A stretch of 25,879 nucleotides of DNA from Astrothelium macrocarpum (GCA_021030915.1 JAGEMR010000231.1:1-25879), one strand, 5' to 3'. Positions 1 through 10,411 are shown, counted from the stretch's first letter. Notes: generated by a model not told the origin, from the sequence alone. Numbers and translations: made by a program.

Positions 1-48
1 GAATGAGATGAAATAATTCGGAGGTGTGGAGGTGGCCCGTTAGGGGGG

Positions 49-1735
49 GTGGTTCGTTACCAGGTACGCCGCCTTAGCACACCGGGGTCTCGGCTATCAC
101 AATGGCCTAAGCCGTCCGAGCCAAACACTGGCGAGCTTGGGAATATACACTCACCCAGATCTGTACCAGAGGAGACTTGGCTAGGGAACTTGGACTCTTC
201 GGCAGAACCTGCGGAATCAAGGTCTGTTGATGGACCTATCCCTCCCTTGTCCTCACAACCGGAGTACGAGACTCCAACAGAACTGAAATCACAATTAAAA
301 CAAGCCTCTTCACATCCCCGCCCGGGAAGTGGATTGCCATTAAACCGTCATGTCACGCCAGCAAGTATTGCAACGAAAACGCAACTCCCTAACGGTCGGG
401 GCGAGCACTTTCGTCGACGGCCGCTAGGTAAGGAAGAACGGTCAGCAAGGAAGCTTAGGACATCAAGTAGCGCAAGCGAAGACGAAGTTCTTGCCCAAAA
501 TAGCTCGAATTCGGCCGAAGACGACAAAGAGCATTTTGACAGGAGACAGAATACAGCAGAGCCTGCAGCTATCGATAAAAAGCAGAGATGGCCTTTCAAG
601 TTTTCAAATAGTAATACGAGTGGATTGGTTAACATCGGTACAGAAGAATTATTCGACCTTCTCTTTAGCAGCGATAAAGGGATGGGCAATGGCATTGTCA
701 CAGATAGGTCATCTGATTCGTCAGATGACTTGGTTTCGCCACCTTCTCAAGGCAAGCCGAGTCATGAAAAATCTCACTCGAACACAAGATCTCGGTTCAA
801 CGGTGGGAACCACGAGCCAGGTTCAGAGAATGACAATCGGCATGGGGGAATCGCTAACCTTGAACCTTATTATAATTTTCCCCAGCGCTTTGATGGCTAT
901 TTTGGTCCCGAGTCCGGTCAAAGATTAGCCTCGCATAATCATCATCCTCGTCATCCTGATTCTTATTGGGATGGTCATTTTCGCGGCAGCCCTCGGCCTC
1001 CAGAACCAGAACATCTTCCCCAGTCCACATACCCCGGATATTGGCCTAGGATCGACAGCAGAGACAACCAACGTGACGGCCATGTTGGGTTTGGGCAACA
1101 TAGATCGGAACATCTATCGCCTAGACCACTGAATCGGTGTCTGTCCGATCCAGACGTTTCAATTGTCGAAGAGCCACTTCCAGTGACATTGGAAGAAATA
1201 TTCCACGGCACCACTAAAAAATTGAAAGTCAAACGGAAAATATATGACGTTGTGAACAAAAGAAGGTTAACAGTAGAAGAAGTCATAGAAGTGCCTATAC
1301 GGCGAGGGATTCCAGCAGGAAGTGTAATTAAATTTGCCAACATGGGTGATGAAACTGAGTACGGATATCAAGATCTACATTTAATGGTTGTACATGTAGG
1401 TTAATCTTTGTGAAACAAACATATGTACTTATAAAAAATAGAAAGAGCATCCCCTCTTCAAACGAGAGGTTGACGACCTTCGCCGCATCATTGTCATCGA
1501 TCTCAAGGAGGCCCTGAGAGGTTGGAAGCGTGTCGTGCGGACCATTGACAAAAAGACGATAGACGTCACCTGTAGCGGTCCTATCCAACCAACATGGACT
1601 AAGTGCTTCCCTGGCTTAGGCATGCCAAAGTCTAAACGGTCGTCAGAACGGGGCGACTTGATTGTCAGCGTCGAGATTACCTTCCCACAGAGCTTGACGG
1701 AAGCGCAAAAGGAGATTATCGACGATCTGTGGTAG
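49..1735 (+). CDS. DnaJ/Hsp40 C-terminal substrate-binding protein, 5' end incomplete
   Basis: Co-chaperone of the type II DnaJ (Sis1/DNAJB) kind, which would hand unfolded clients to Hsp70. Exons are 49-1395 and 1442-1735; the 46-nt intron runs from GTAGGT to ATAG and its removal joins LMVVH to KEHPLFKREVDDL, exactly as in the family. The last ~170 residues hold both beta-sandwich C-terminal domains: PLPVTLEEIFHGTTKKLK starts near residue 376, and GLGMPKS and RGDLIV lie near the end. There is no cysteine-rich zinc domain. The preceding ~370 residues are Ser/Pro/Gly/His/Arg-rich and look disordered. No J domain or HPD motif is visible, and there is no ATG near the left end: the frame is open from position 7, and the first codon listed is a GTG. 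The true start, and perhaps the J domain, must lie in an exon upstream of the window, possibly joined at the AG at 42-43. Domain call certain; 5' structure unresolved. Confidence 0.85.
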
Positions 1736-3872
1736 CGTATGCACCTTTCGGAGTGTGAAGTCCAGGTGTCCCTATGTCTTTAGATGGTTTGTTGTTTATC
1801 ACACGAGGACAGGGTCTCAATTTCTCTCTCTCTCTACACATGTGGAGTTTTGCATACGCTTTATATGCGTTTCGCTCTCGTCTGCTAGCGTACATGTATA
1901 TACATAAGAGTACACGAACTGCACTGTTACACCCCGGTTTACTCTGGATCAAAGATAGAATTTTTCTTTTGCCAGTACTTGGCGCCGTGTACGACATGGT
2001 TGATTTTTCTACGTACCCAATCGATTCTGTTATGGTGAGAGCGTTAACTTTACGCCCACAGGCGTAAGCAACTTGGCGAGCGTGCTAACTAAAACCATCT
2101 CGTCACTTTGGAAAGGTCCCGGGTATAGTGCCAATTATGATTTTAAATAAGCCTCGTGGATCAGATAGAACAATTATGAGTCACTTCACCATAATTAAAA
2201 CCAGCCTTGAGTCTTGCGGCCCGATCTCAAAGTACAGAATTTACTGCTACCGACTTTTCCATAGAGTCAGAATGCGGGGCTCCCCCCCATTGACACTACT
2301 TGATAAGGCATCACTTCTAAAGGCCCATAAGCTCAAATATCTGGTTGCTTCGCTCGGCATATTATCCTTCTATATCTATCTGCAGCTCGACAAGTCTTCA
2401 GACGGAATCTACAAGCTTTCCAGCAGATCCGAAGTTGTCCGGACCCACGCCACCACGTTGGTTCGGAGCAAGTTTCTGTATCGCAGGCTGGACAGGAGTT
2501 TTTAACAGAAGATATGGGTGCATAAATGAAGCTTGTGATTCAAGGCTTCCATCCCGACATCATATGTTCCTCTGGACTGTTGCTGACTTTGTTACGATGA
2601 AAAGCATTGACGGGTTCTCGCTACGCAGGGTTTCTCGCTTTGGAGGGGAAGATTGCTGCAGTGTAGGGATTAACTCGCTGATTATTTGCTGTCGATTGAT
2701 GTTATCCACTCGTGCCACTCTGGTGGCTAGAGCTGCGCTCCGGTGCCGATGGCATGCTCACAGTTGCTGCCGACATGAATTTCAACAGTACTTGTTTTAA
2801 ATACGTAGGGCCTACTTGATGACGAAAAAGCATGAACATCACTCTTTCAATTAATGTCATGTTGCATCCTTGCCAAAAGCACATTGACTCAGGTTGTTGG
2901 AAACCCATACCACGGCACTTCCAGGCTCACGAAAATGGAAACTGCCGAGAGTCCCATAGAGAGTCCACAATTTGAATTAATGGAAAAATTCGTGTCGGAA
3001 ATTTCAATAGCATGACAAGGGGAGTATTGTTAATGTTTGACAAGAATTGCCAAGAAATAAAGATCAGCGGGAGAAGCCGAGGTGCTGGTTTCGGAGATAA
3101 GATCTTAGGAGCCGAGCTGTCAGGGACGTCAACTGGAGCTTAAATCGTCTCAGGGTGTGACAGTTCGCATTGCCGTGATAGAGCCTGCAATTTCCACGGT
3201 TTGAAATATGTCAGTCTAAGCCTGAGAACTGTTAATGCATATGCACTAAGCATGTCGATTTCAGGACCTGGTTTGAAGGTTAGTGAGAGCAAAATGATAC
3301 TTCTAGATGGTTAGTAATAAGGATCCAGGAGGTAGAGGGATAGCAACGGAAACTTCTAGAAAACTGTTTTCACTCAGAGTTGGAAAGCAAAAAAGTGTTT
3401 TGGAGAGTAATGTGCAGACCGAAGAAACGAGGAGTTCATTAGTCGTATCTCCGGTTAATTTTAATCTACTCAGCGCTCAAAACACAATAAAGCCAGTCCA
3501 TTCATCCTGCATTGCAAACCATGGAGAGTAAAGAAAATTGAGTTGAAACAATTCCGATCCACCATGAGAAAAAAGAATAGAAATGAGGAAAAAAGGAGAG
3601 TGATCCCAAGTAGAACAGAATACATCTCTCAACAAGGCCACAGACAGAAGGAAACCCGTCCCGTCCATTTTGCAGTGATGTAAGATTTGTATACCTGCCC
3701 CATTTGAAGCCAATCTCCAATTCCCCCCATTTCTATCCTCTCCCCCCGTGGCTTCCAAAAAAGCATTTCCCCTCACCCCAAAAAAACACAACCCCCCTCT
3801 CTTCCTCTAGAACATCCCCACGCGTCCACTCCTATTCCCGCTCAGTCGGCGAAAGTCAGAAACGACTCGCGC
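1736..3872. other. 2.1-kb intergenic stretch without a convincing gene
   Basis: Several frames of 60-150 codons exist (for example plus-strand frames at 2128-2505 and 2345-2800), but none has recognisable domains, plausible splice sites or fungal codon bias. The stretch contains a CT-rich microsatellite near 1820-1836 and, at its right end, A- and C-rich tracts (about 3720-3800) downstream of the minus-strand secreted-protein gene. It would hold the 3' flanks of both neighbouring genes. I see no RNA gene. Confidence 0.5.
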
Positions 3873-4826
3873 TTACTGGGAGCCAGCTGGCTGTTGGGGT
3901 TGGAAGAGGGTCTGGCCGGCGCCCTTGCTGAGCTGGATGGCGGTCTGCATGATGGAGTTGGTGTTGTTGCTGAGGCCGGTGGCGGTCAAGGAACCGGCGA
4001 TCTTGGCACATGCCTGGGGGTTGAAGAGGATCTGGCTGGGGACGTTAGCGAACTTGGCCGCCGCGTTCCACACATCCTGGATACGGGGAAGGACACCCGG
4101 GCAACGGTTGTTGTCGATCTTCTGGGCGAGCGAGGCGGCGAGCTGGGCGTTGGGGCCGTTGGCGGTCTGGTCACCAATGTTCTGGAGGTCAATGACGACT
4201 TCGGGGAAGAAGTTGTTGGGCAGGTTGTTGCAAGATTGCGAGAAGGTCTGTTGGCCGAGAGCCTGGGGTCCGAGGGAGCAGAGGGTGTTCAAGTGGTTGG
4301 TCTCGTCGTTCTCTGCGTTACGGGCGTGGATGGCGTTTCCGGACATACCCGCGTCACCTGGGGTGGCAGCAGCGTAGTCAAGGAAGGTGGAGACGGTCTT
4401 GACATCGTTGGCGTAGGCCTGGATGGCTTGCTGGACTTGTCCCTTGTTTGGTGGGGTCAACTTGGCGCTGAAGGGAGGCGCGCAACCAGCCGGGAGGATG
4501 GCAGCCGGGAGAGTGGCACCAGTACCACCGAGGGAGAATGGGAGACCTTGAGCGTTGGGGGTGTTACCCGGGGAGGTGTTGCCCTGGTTGGCAGTAAGGG
4601 CCTGGGGAGGAGTAGGTCCACCGGGCTGGGGGATCTGACCAGCAATGTTGATCGATCCCGCACCAGACTGTGGAGCAGCTGAGGGAGCAGGGTTAGCACT
4701 TCCGCCCTGAGGTTGATTGCCCTGGTTGGCACCGGCGCCATGGTGACGGCCACCGAAAAACCCACCCCGAGGAGAAGCCATTGCGCCAGTGGCGGCGAGG
4801 ATAACTGCGACGGTAGAGAAATGCAT
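3873..4826 (-). CDS. Secreted Gly/Gln/Asn-rich protein of unknown function
   Basis: Single-exon gene of 317 residues. The start ATG (4826-4824) is followed by a clear signal peptide, MHFSTVAVILAATGAMA, with cleavage likely before SPRGG. Residues ~20-100 are low complexity (Gly, Asn, Gln, Pro, Ser), resembling a cell-wall linker. The remainder is a compact Ala/Asn/Gln-rich, probably helical domain with five cysteines (in AGCAPP, TLCSLG, SQSCNN, NRCPG and QACAK) and motifs such as YANDVKTVSTFLDYAAA. There is no C-terminal hydrophobic tail, so a GPI anchor is unlikely. Codon use is strongly biased toward C/G at third positions, which suggests high expression and also creates a long open antisense frame. 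It resembles small fungal cell-surface proteins in layout, but I cannot name a family. A TATA-like ATATAAGG reads on this strand about 205 bp before the ATG. Confidence 0.85.
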   Translation of the reverse strand: MHFSTVAVILAATGAMASPRGGFFGGRHHGAGANQGNQPQGGSANPAPSAAPQSGAGSINIAGQIPQPGGPTPPQALTANQGNTSPGNTPNAQGLPFSLGGTGATLPAAILPAGCAPPFSAKLTPPNKGQVQQAIQAYANDVKTVSTFLDYAAATPGDAGMSGNAIHARNAENDETNHLNTLCSLGPQALGQQTFSQSCNNLPNNFFPEVVIDLQNIGDQTANGPNAQLAASLAQKIDNNRCPGVLPRIQDVWNAAAKFANVPSQILFNPQACAKIAGSLTATGLSNNTNSIMQTAIQLSKGAGQTLFQPQQPAGSQ

Positions 4827-5879
4827 TTTGATTGAGTTGTTTGGATTGGACTGGATTGGATTTGTTTAGAGTTGCTGAAAGGAGTGCAAGTGCAAACACA
4901 AAAGATTGACTAATTAGTTAATACAGGTGTAAGGGAACCGGCCCAAAGAATGAATAGAAGACTTGAAAGTGAAGCGAGGCTGAGAAGATGCTGCTGCTGA
5001 TGGAGTAGTTCTGTCGACGGAAACTCGGGCACCTTATATGTTGAGTTTGAGCTGCTGGGCCCTGCCACACCTGCCATCACATTGCGAGGATCGACTACTG
5101 TAGCAGCCGCAATAGCGGGCTCTTGGCAGGAGCTGTTGCAAGACGCAGCACAGGGAAGATCTGCTAGCACGAGGGGCGACATGGGGCTAGCAATCCTGTA
5201 CTGTTTGCTTTTCGAATGTTCGACCAAGCCATGAGTATGAGGCTTTTGCAGCGGGCTTAGCCAAAGTCATGGCTGCTGACACATCGTTGCGACCCGGGCG
5301 GTTTCAAGCTGCGGCGGCCCAGTACTGAGACGCGGTTTCGGCGGGGACCACGGACTTCGTATGCCTGCTGTTATGCTGCGCCGGGGCCAACTCCAATATA
5401 TCAGCTGTGCTTTGTTTAGCCAAAGGGCCGATCAGCGTTCCCCATCTGGGCGCACGAAGCGATTGACGCAGATTGGAGGGCGCGCTGACTGAAAATCGCC
5501 GTCGCTCGGCAAAACAAGCGAAGAAGCACTTTGACCCCTAAAGATAGAGCCTGCATTTCTTTGTCGCTACTTTAGGCTATACTTGAGATGAAAGGAGTGG
5601 TACCTCCTTATAATGCGGGGCGGGAAACCTTAGCTGCTGATGCCTGAGTTACGCCACAGACGCGCCAAGGTGAATGTGCGTTCGTGTAGTTTGACACCAC
5701 TCGTTGGTACATACAATCCAGACCATACACCACTTCTCACGCCTTTCTTTTGATCGCTCTACCATGCCTTTAACCAACTCTGAGCAATCCAGAATTGGAG
5801 CACTGACAAGTGACAAATTTACGTTTTGTACGATCGTCCGTATTAATGGAGCTATGTGATTGCTTTTAATGCCGCCCTC
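4827..5879. promoter_or_regulatory. Upstream region of the secreted-protein gene
   Basis: About 1 kb lies between the start of the secreted-protein gene and the stop codon of the glutamyl-tRNA synthetase gene. It holds the upstream region of the former and the 3' end of the latter. The minus strand carries a TATA-like ATATAAGG around 5031-5040, and CTTATAATG-type AT tracts lie near 5606-5616. A 105-codon minus-strand frame (4910-5227) ends inside the probable 5' UTR and has no recognisable features. No other gene is supported. Confidence 0.4.
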
Positions 5880-7846
5880 TCATTTTCCTTTGCCTGTAGG
5901 AATTTGGAACATCACTGCCGGCTGCCCGTTCAAGAATGGTCTATCAATTCGGAAGAATCCCTTGCGATCAAACTGAATGACCGCCTCTTGGGGCAAGGAA
6001 GCAACATTGCAATCTGCCACCACGTCAGTCCTAAATTCTGACTTTGGCGTGATGAAAGCCTCGACATCGTCTTCTCCTTCAAGCTTGTCTTTCGTAATCA
6101 GATAGTCGAAATCGACAAGTTCTACCGGGACCAATTTCTGGTCTTGGGATAGCCACGTGATTTTTTTCTTGGTCTTTTTGAAGTCGCCCTCAAGATGTAA
6201 TTCTAATTCAAGTGATGTCACAGGCTGCGAACCAACCTTCTTGCGCACATACGCATTGCCCCAATTCATGAGCGTAATTTCTTCATCTTGGTCAAAGGAT
6301 TGGGCATCCGCTTGATCCATTATGACGTTGCTACTGTAAAAGACCTTCTTGGTGCCTAGCTCCTTATTCTTGGCATGAACCTCCTTTTCTTCATGAGACG
6401 GAGTTGCACTCGCACCCTGGACCGTGCAATGGACCATGTTTTCGGTTGCCACGGCAGTGTAGCGTGGTGCGATGGGATCAATGTATTTTTTATTGGTGGC
6501 CCAAAAGCTGTGCCAATCTTGATTGACAACATTTTTGCTTGGACCCTGCTTAATGATAAATTCCTGCAGAGCAGGGATTGTCATGCCTCGGCGTCGTATG
6601 CCGCGAACGGTGGGCATACGAGGGTCGTCCCATCCCCAAACGACTCCTGTCTCGACGAATTTTGTAAGCTTGCGCTTCGAGAGCAGCGTTCGAACAAAGC
6701 TAAGCCTCGCAAAATTCCAATTGTACACCTTGCGAAGATTCAGTGCCTCGAGTACCCATTGGTATTGAGCATCACGATCGTTGTACTCGGTAGTACGCAA
6801 AGCATGGGTAATGCCTTCTATCGAATCGACAATTGGACAACAAAAGTCATACGTTGGATAAATTTTCCATGCATCCCCAGTTCTGTGATGACTTTGTGGA
6901 TTACAACGGTAAATGACTGGATCACGCATAGCCTTGTTTAGATTGTCGACCGAGATCTTGGCACGTATACACCAACGTTTTCCCTCTTCAGTGCCTGCTT
7001 TCATTGCTTCAAAATGCAACAAATTGTCTTCCACGCTTGCATCACGGCGCTTACTAGCAATACCTTCCATGCGTTGATCTCGCATGATTTGCTGTTCGGT
7101 ATCATCAGCATACGCATGTCCAGACTTGATCATTTGAATGCAATATTCGTAGAGCTCCTGGAAATAGTCACTAGTGTACGTAGTTGTGTCGGCAGTTACG
7201 CCCATAAGAGCCAGATCCTCAACTATAGAATCCTGGAACTCTTGCTTCTCCTTGGCCGGATTCGTGTCATCAAACCGTAGTATGAGCGTTCCATGGTATT
7301 TCTTGTGAGCGAAAAAGTCGTTTAGTAAGGCGGCTTTGGCGTGACCAATGTGCAGATAGCCCCTGTGTGCTCGTTAGCCGACAACACCAGTTCGTCGATC
7401 TGTAACTGATGTCAAGTGGAGGGGTTCTAAATCATCTATACGTACGATGGTTCAGGTGGAAACCTTGTAACCACACCTTTGGCTGTATCCTGGAGACCAA
7501 TGTCGTAATTGCTACCATCATCTTTGATCGTATTTCCCTCCTCGTTAGACTTGGCAGCTTTAGCGGGGTGCTGAGGCAGTGTGAACGAGGGATTAGTATC
7601 TTCGATGAATCTAAACCATCGTGTGAGATTGATCAAGAGCCCTTGCTTGACGTAGGCAGAGGCCACACGATTGTCTCGCAAGGTCTTCCAGACAGTAACG
7701 TCGGCATCGGTCAAACTATGACCCACAATGTAAGAGCGTAACGTAAGATGAGCGTCCAGCTCGCTAAGATGGCCCTCGATTTGCTTCAGGTTGGGAGCTT
7801 TCAGCTGCTCTGCACGAGCCTGCCATTCCTTCACGTGCTGCGCCAT
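5880..7846 (-). CDS. GUS1: Glutamyl-tRNA synthetase, cytosolic (archaeal/eukaryotic type)
   Basis: Class I aminoacyl-tRNA synthetase that charges tRNA-Glu. Exons are 7846-7446 and 7362-5880; the 83-nt intron (GTACGT ... CACAG, branch CTAAC) interrupts the ATP-binding signature so that RFPPEPS joins GYLHIGHAKAALLN. The HIGH motif is residues 138-141; the KMSKS counterpart LSKRK is at ~361-365, followed by DDPRMPTVRGIRRRGMT, which marks GluRS rather than GlnRS. The anticodon-binding beta-barrels follow (DPIAPRYTAV, LMNWGNAYVRK) and the protein ends at residue 627. Residues ~1-100 match the C-terminal half of the GST-like appendage (LDAHLTLRSYIVG, LTDADVTVWKTLR). The first in-frame ATG is at 7846. 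The GST N-lobe expected upstream (yeast Gus1 has ~708 residues) is not visible in the 296 bp before the next gene. Divergent with uL1m. Confidence 0.95.
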
Positions 7847-8142
7847 TATTGGAAGCAATATTGAAATCAATATTTGAGCTTGATTTTTCCTAGGGTTTTT
7901 CGTGCTTCTTCGTTTTCTGATGCCGGTCAAGTGGGGCAAGAAATTACAGTGCTGTGGCGATCAATCATGGGGCTGCAAATAAGTTTTGGAGTTGTCGCAG
8001 CTGCTTAGTGCCGCCAAATCCTTGGCTTCCCCAGAGTGCGACATCACGTGCACATGAAACCTCCAAGGATTTCCGCCAATCCTAGATCAGCTCCAGCTCG
8101 AACGCCATCTTCTGTTTGAAGTTTCTACCGGCCTTCGTTTCC
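7847..8142. promoter_or_regulatory. Shared divergent promoter, GluRS / mitochondrial uL1m
   Basis: These 296 bp separate the start codons of two genes transcribed away from each other, both for translation components. A CACGTG palindrome (ATCACGTGCAC context, core 8045-8050) sits about 95 bp before the uL1m ATG. Such boxes are bound by Cbf1-type bHLH factors in fungi, which is known from ribosomal-protein promoters in some ascomycetes; its use here is inference. Confidence 0.5.
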
Positions 8143-9160
8143 ATGGCCTCAGGGACAAAGTGTCTCCCGCCTGCAAGGTTCATTGGAACTAGATACTTCA
8201 CTTCACCGCGACCTCTCACACCTCGATGTCCCTTGTGGCAACAAGTACGTTTTGTTAGCAAAGGAACAAGCGCAAATGCAGCCAAGTACAAAAGAAAAGA
8301 CCAGGCAACTGGTCAAAAGACCAAGAAGAAGAAGAAACAAAGGACAACCTTCGTTGAACACGATCTGTCCAATGCAGACCAGTTCTCGCTATGTGACGCG
8401 ATGAGGTATGATACGGGACCCGGGTCGAGAGCAGGAATGTACTGATTTGAATGAAGATATATCAGGGCATTTGAAGTCGGGAGACCGCCCAACTCTGCCA
8501 AATACGAAGTACACGTCAAATTAAGAACCCAAAAAAACGGGCCCACAATTCGGAATCGACTACAGCTCCCTCATCCTGTCAGTACCGACGTCCGGATATG
8601 CGTAATTTGTCCACCAGATTCCAAGCATGCCGCAGAAGCAAAGAGTGCTGGAGCTACCATAGTCGGAGAAGACAGTGTATTGGATGCAGTAAAGGACGGT
8701 CGTATCGAGTTTGATCGCTGCCTATGTCATATAGACTCGCTACAGAAGGTCAACAGAGCTGGCGTAGGAAGAATACTGGGACCTCGGGGCCTAATGCCAA
8801 GCGAGAAATTGGGGACGGTGGTGAAATCCGTCGGACCCGCAGTGAGGAGCATGGTCGGTGGTTCAGCGTACAGGGAAAGGCTTGGAGTGCTGAGAATGGC
8901 AATTGGCCAGCTAGGATTTACTCCTGAGGAGATGCAGAAAAATATCAGAGCATTCATTGACAATTTGAGGAAGGACATGGCGCTCATAAGCGAAAATATC
9001 CAAAAGGAAATTCACGAAGTGGTATGTACCAATCAAAGCAATGTTAACCGCAGCTAACGGTGCGCAGGTCTTGAGCTCCACCAACTCGCCAGGCTTCAGT
9101 CTGAATGGTGAATTCTCCAGTCCGGCATCTCCGCCGACAAAGGATTTGTCAACATTATGA
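8143..9160 (+). CDS. MRPL1: Mitochondrial large ribosomal subunit protein uL1m
   Basis: L1-family protein of the mitochondrial ribosome stalk, 306 residues. Exons are 8143-8405, 8457-9021 and 9068-9160. Intron 1 (51 nt, GTATGA, branch CTGAT, acceptor GAAG) joins DAMR to YIRAFEVGRP; intron 2 (46 nt, GTATGT ... GCGCAG) is phase 0. The N-terminus is a mitochondrial presequence, basic and free of acidic residues over about the first 50 positions (PPARFIGTRYFTSPRPL). A Lys-rich stretch KTKKKKKQR and the L1 fold follow. The family signature VGRILGPRGLMPSEKLGTVV is intact. The chosen ATG lies 27 nt inside the open frame, which has no earlier ATG. Convergent with COG2, with 88 bp between stop codons. 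A second acceptor 9 nt downstream in intron 1 is discussed in the findings. Confidence 0.95.
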
Positions 9161-9248
9161 TTCGACATCTGTATAAATACTTGTAGATTTCAAGACCTCC
9201 CGTCGTCCAACGCCATTGCTATGCATATCGTGGTCCATGAGCCCTTGA

Positions 9249-10153
9249 TCACTTGTGTTCCTTCACTACTTTGATTGCTTCCTTTTCTTCATCTAGATCC
9301 CTGTATATGCCCATGATTTTCAATAGCCTCTGTTGGCCATAACTGGTTGTGCGATCAGTTTGCTTGAGCGCTGTGCTCAAATCCAATAGCAGTGTATTAC
9401 GACACCGCATCAATCGTGATTGCTGGGCCAACAAAAATGGATGTTCGGTGCCAATACATTTTTCCAATTGCTTGATGGAAAGATATTGCTCAGCATGTCG
9501 CCGTAATTTGGCGACTGGCATTAGGGATGTGCCTTCTTCGTCACTCGTATCTTCACTGTCGCTAGCAGCATTCTGCCCTAAACCATCAATTGATGCCTTC
9601 TGTGTTGACTCTACCATGAGCTTCTCTTCGAGCTCAGTCAATTGTGAATCAAACTCCAGGAGCTGTCTTCCAATCGATACCTGTTGCCTCACTATTGCTC
9701 TCTCTTCCACCAATTCATCCACTTCTTTGCTTCTTTCCACGACATGTTTCCGTACGGCTTCTACCTCTCGCTTAAATCCCATCAGACCCACCCTCACCTC
9801 CTCGACTTTTTCATCACCGCCATGCAGACTACTTCCAAGCGTGAGGAAATCTTGATAATTGGAATTGACAAGGTCCAACAGCTCCTTGTTTAGGAGCTGA
9901 CTCCTTGCGCGAAGATCCGAGCGAAGATCTTCAAGCGTCTGATGGCGATTTTGGAGAGAACTCAGGTACTCTGCGGGAGAGAAGTTCGGCTTCAAGAAGT
10001 CGGAACGCGGGAGTGGAGCTGGATAGGGAAGATTGTCATCGTCCGAGTCGGACGGATGAGAGCCGCCAGAATCAGAACCTCCAAACTACCAAAATCCAAT
10101 CAGCGGTGAATATAGCACGACGCCAGGAACAAACCCACGTAGAAGCCGCTCAT
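9249..10153 (-). CDS. COG2: Conserved oligomeric Golgi complex subunit 2
   Basis: Subunit of the COG tethering complex for retrograde intra-Golgi vesicle traffic, 283 residues. Exons are 10153-10139 and 10085-9249. The tiny first exon encodes only MSGFY; the 53-nt intron (GTGGGT ... GGTAG, branch CTGAT) joins it to FGGSDSGG, restoring the usual fungal start. An acidic Ser/Asp stretch is followed by PYPAPLPRSDFLKPNFSPAEYL and the COG2 N-terminal domain (FLTLGSSLHGGDEKVEEVR). Long heptad-rich coiled coils lie at residues ~50-180. The acidic linker SDSEDTSDEEGT precedes the last helices (QYLSIKQLEKCIG, HPFLLAQQSRLMRCRNTLLLD). The length is close to yeast Cog2 (~262), so a missing metazoan-style C-terminal half is normal here. 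Divergent with the NADH diphosphatase. The first exon is inferred from splice sites and family similarity. Confidence 0.9.
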
Positions 10154-10411
10154 ACTAGAATGAGATGTATGAACATGCAGCTAAGGCGTAAGAGATTCGG
10201 GATGACGTTAGGCGAACGTGGGAGATCGATTTCCATCTGACCCCTCGGAGATTAGAAAATGTATTCTTGCTTACAAACGCTCTCTTCCATGTTGCCGTTT
10301 TCTATTTGATTTATAGATATAGCTCTTTTTCATATCTGATATCCTAGCTTCGGTTTCAGTTTCAGTTTCAGCTTTTCACTTTCGTCAAAGACTCTCATTT
10401 CTCCACCAGGC
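10154..10411. promoter_or_regulatory. Shared divergent promoter, COG2 / NADH diphosphatase
   Basis: These 258 bp separate the two start codons. The part nearest the diphosphatase ATG is pyrimidine-rich, as in many fungal promoters around the transcription start, and contains three tandem GTTTCA units at 10353-10370 followed by CTTTTCACTTTCG. No TATA box is evident. Confidence 0.4.
10353..10370 (+). repeat. (GTTTCA)3 tandem repeat
   Basis: Three perfect copies of GTTTCA, followed by a GCTTTTCA variant, lie 42 bp before the NADH diphosphatase start codon. This may be a simple repeat in the pyrimidine tract or a regulatory site; the sequence alone does not decide. Confidence 0.8.

Noticed and set aside
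2394..2494. Minus-strand translation with CPAC ... CWKAC, recalling a GATA-type zinc finger
   Set aside because: Spacing is CX2C-X19-CX3C rather than CX2C-X17/18-CX2C, key residues are absent, and the frame has no credible extension.
2345..2800. 151-codon plus-strand frame in the 2.1-kb gap
   Set aside because: Cys/Arg/Ser-rich shadow-like composition, no domain, no splice context, and overlaps another frame (2128-2505) of equal quality.
3894..4682. 262-codon open frame antisense to the secreted-protein gene (Gly/Val/Leu-rich)
   Set aside because: It is produced by the C-ending codon bias of the real gene; it lacks any domain, and the minus-strand product has a signal peptide and sensible composition.
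4910..5227. 105-codon minus-strand frame upstream of the secreted-protein gene
   Set aside because: Lies in the probable promoter and 5' UTR, with a TATA-like site inside it and no recognisable feature.
9349..9855. 168-codon Ser-rich plus-strand frame
   Set aside because: Antisense shadow of the COG2 coiled coil; Leu/Glu-rich sense codons read as Ser-rich on the other strand.
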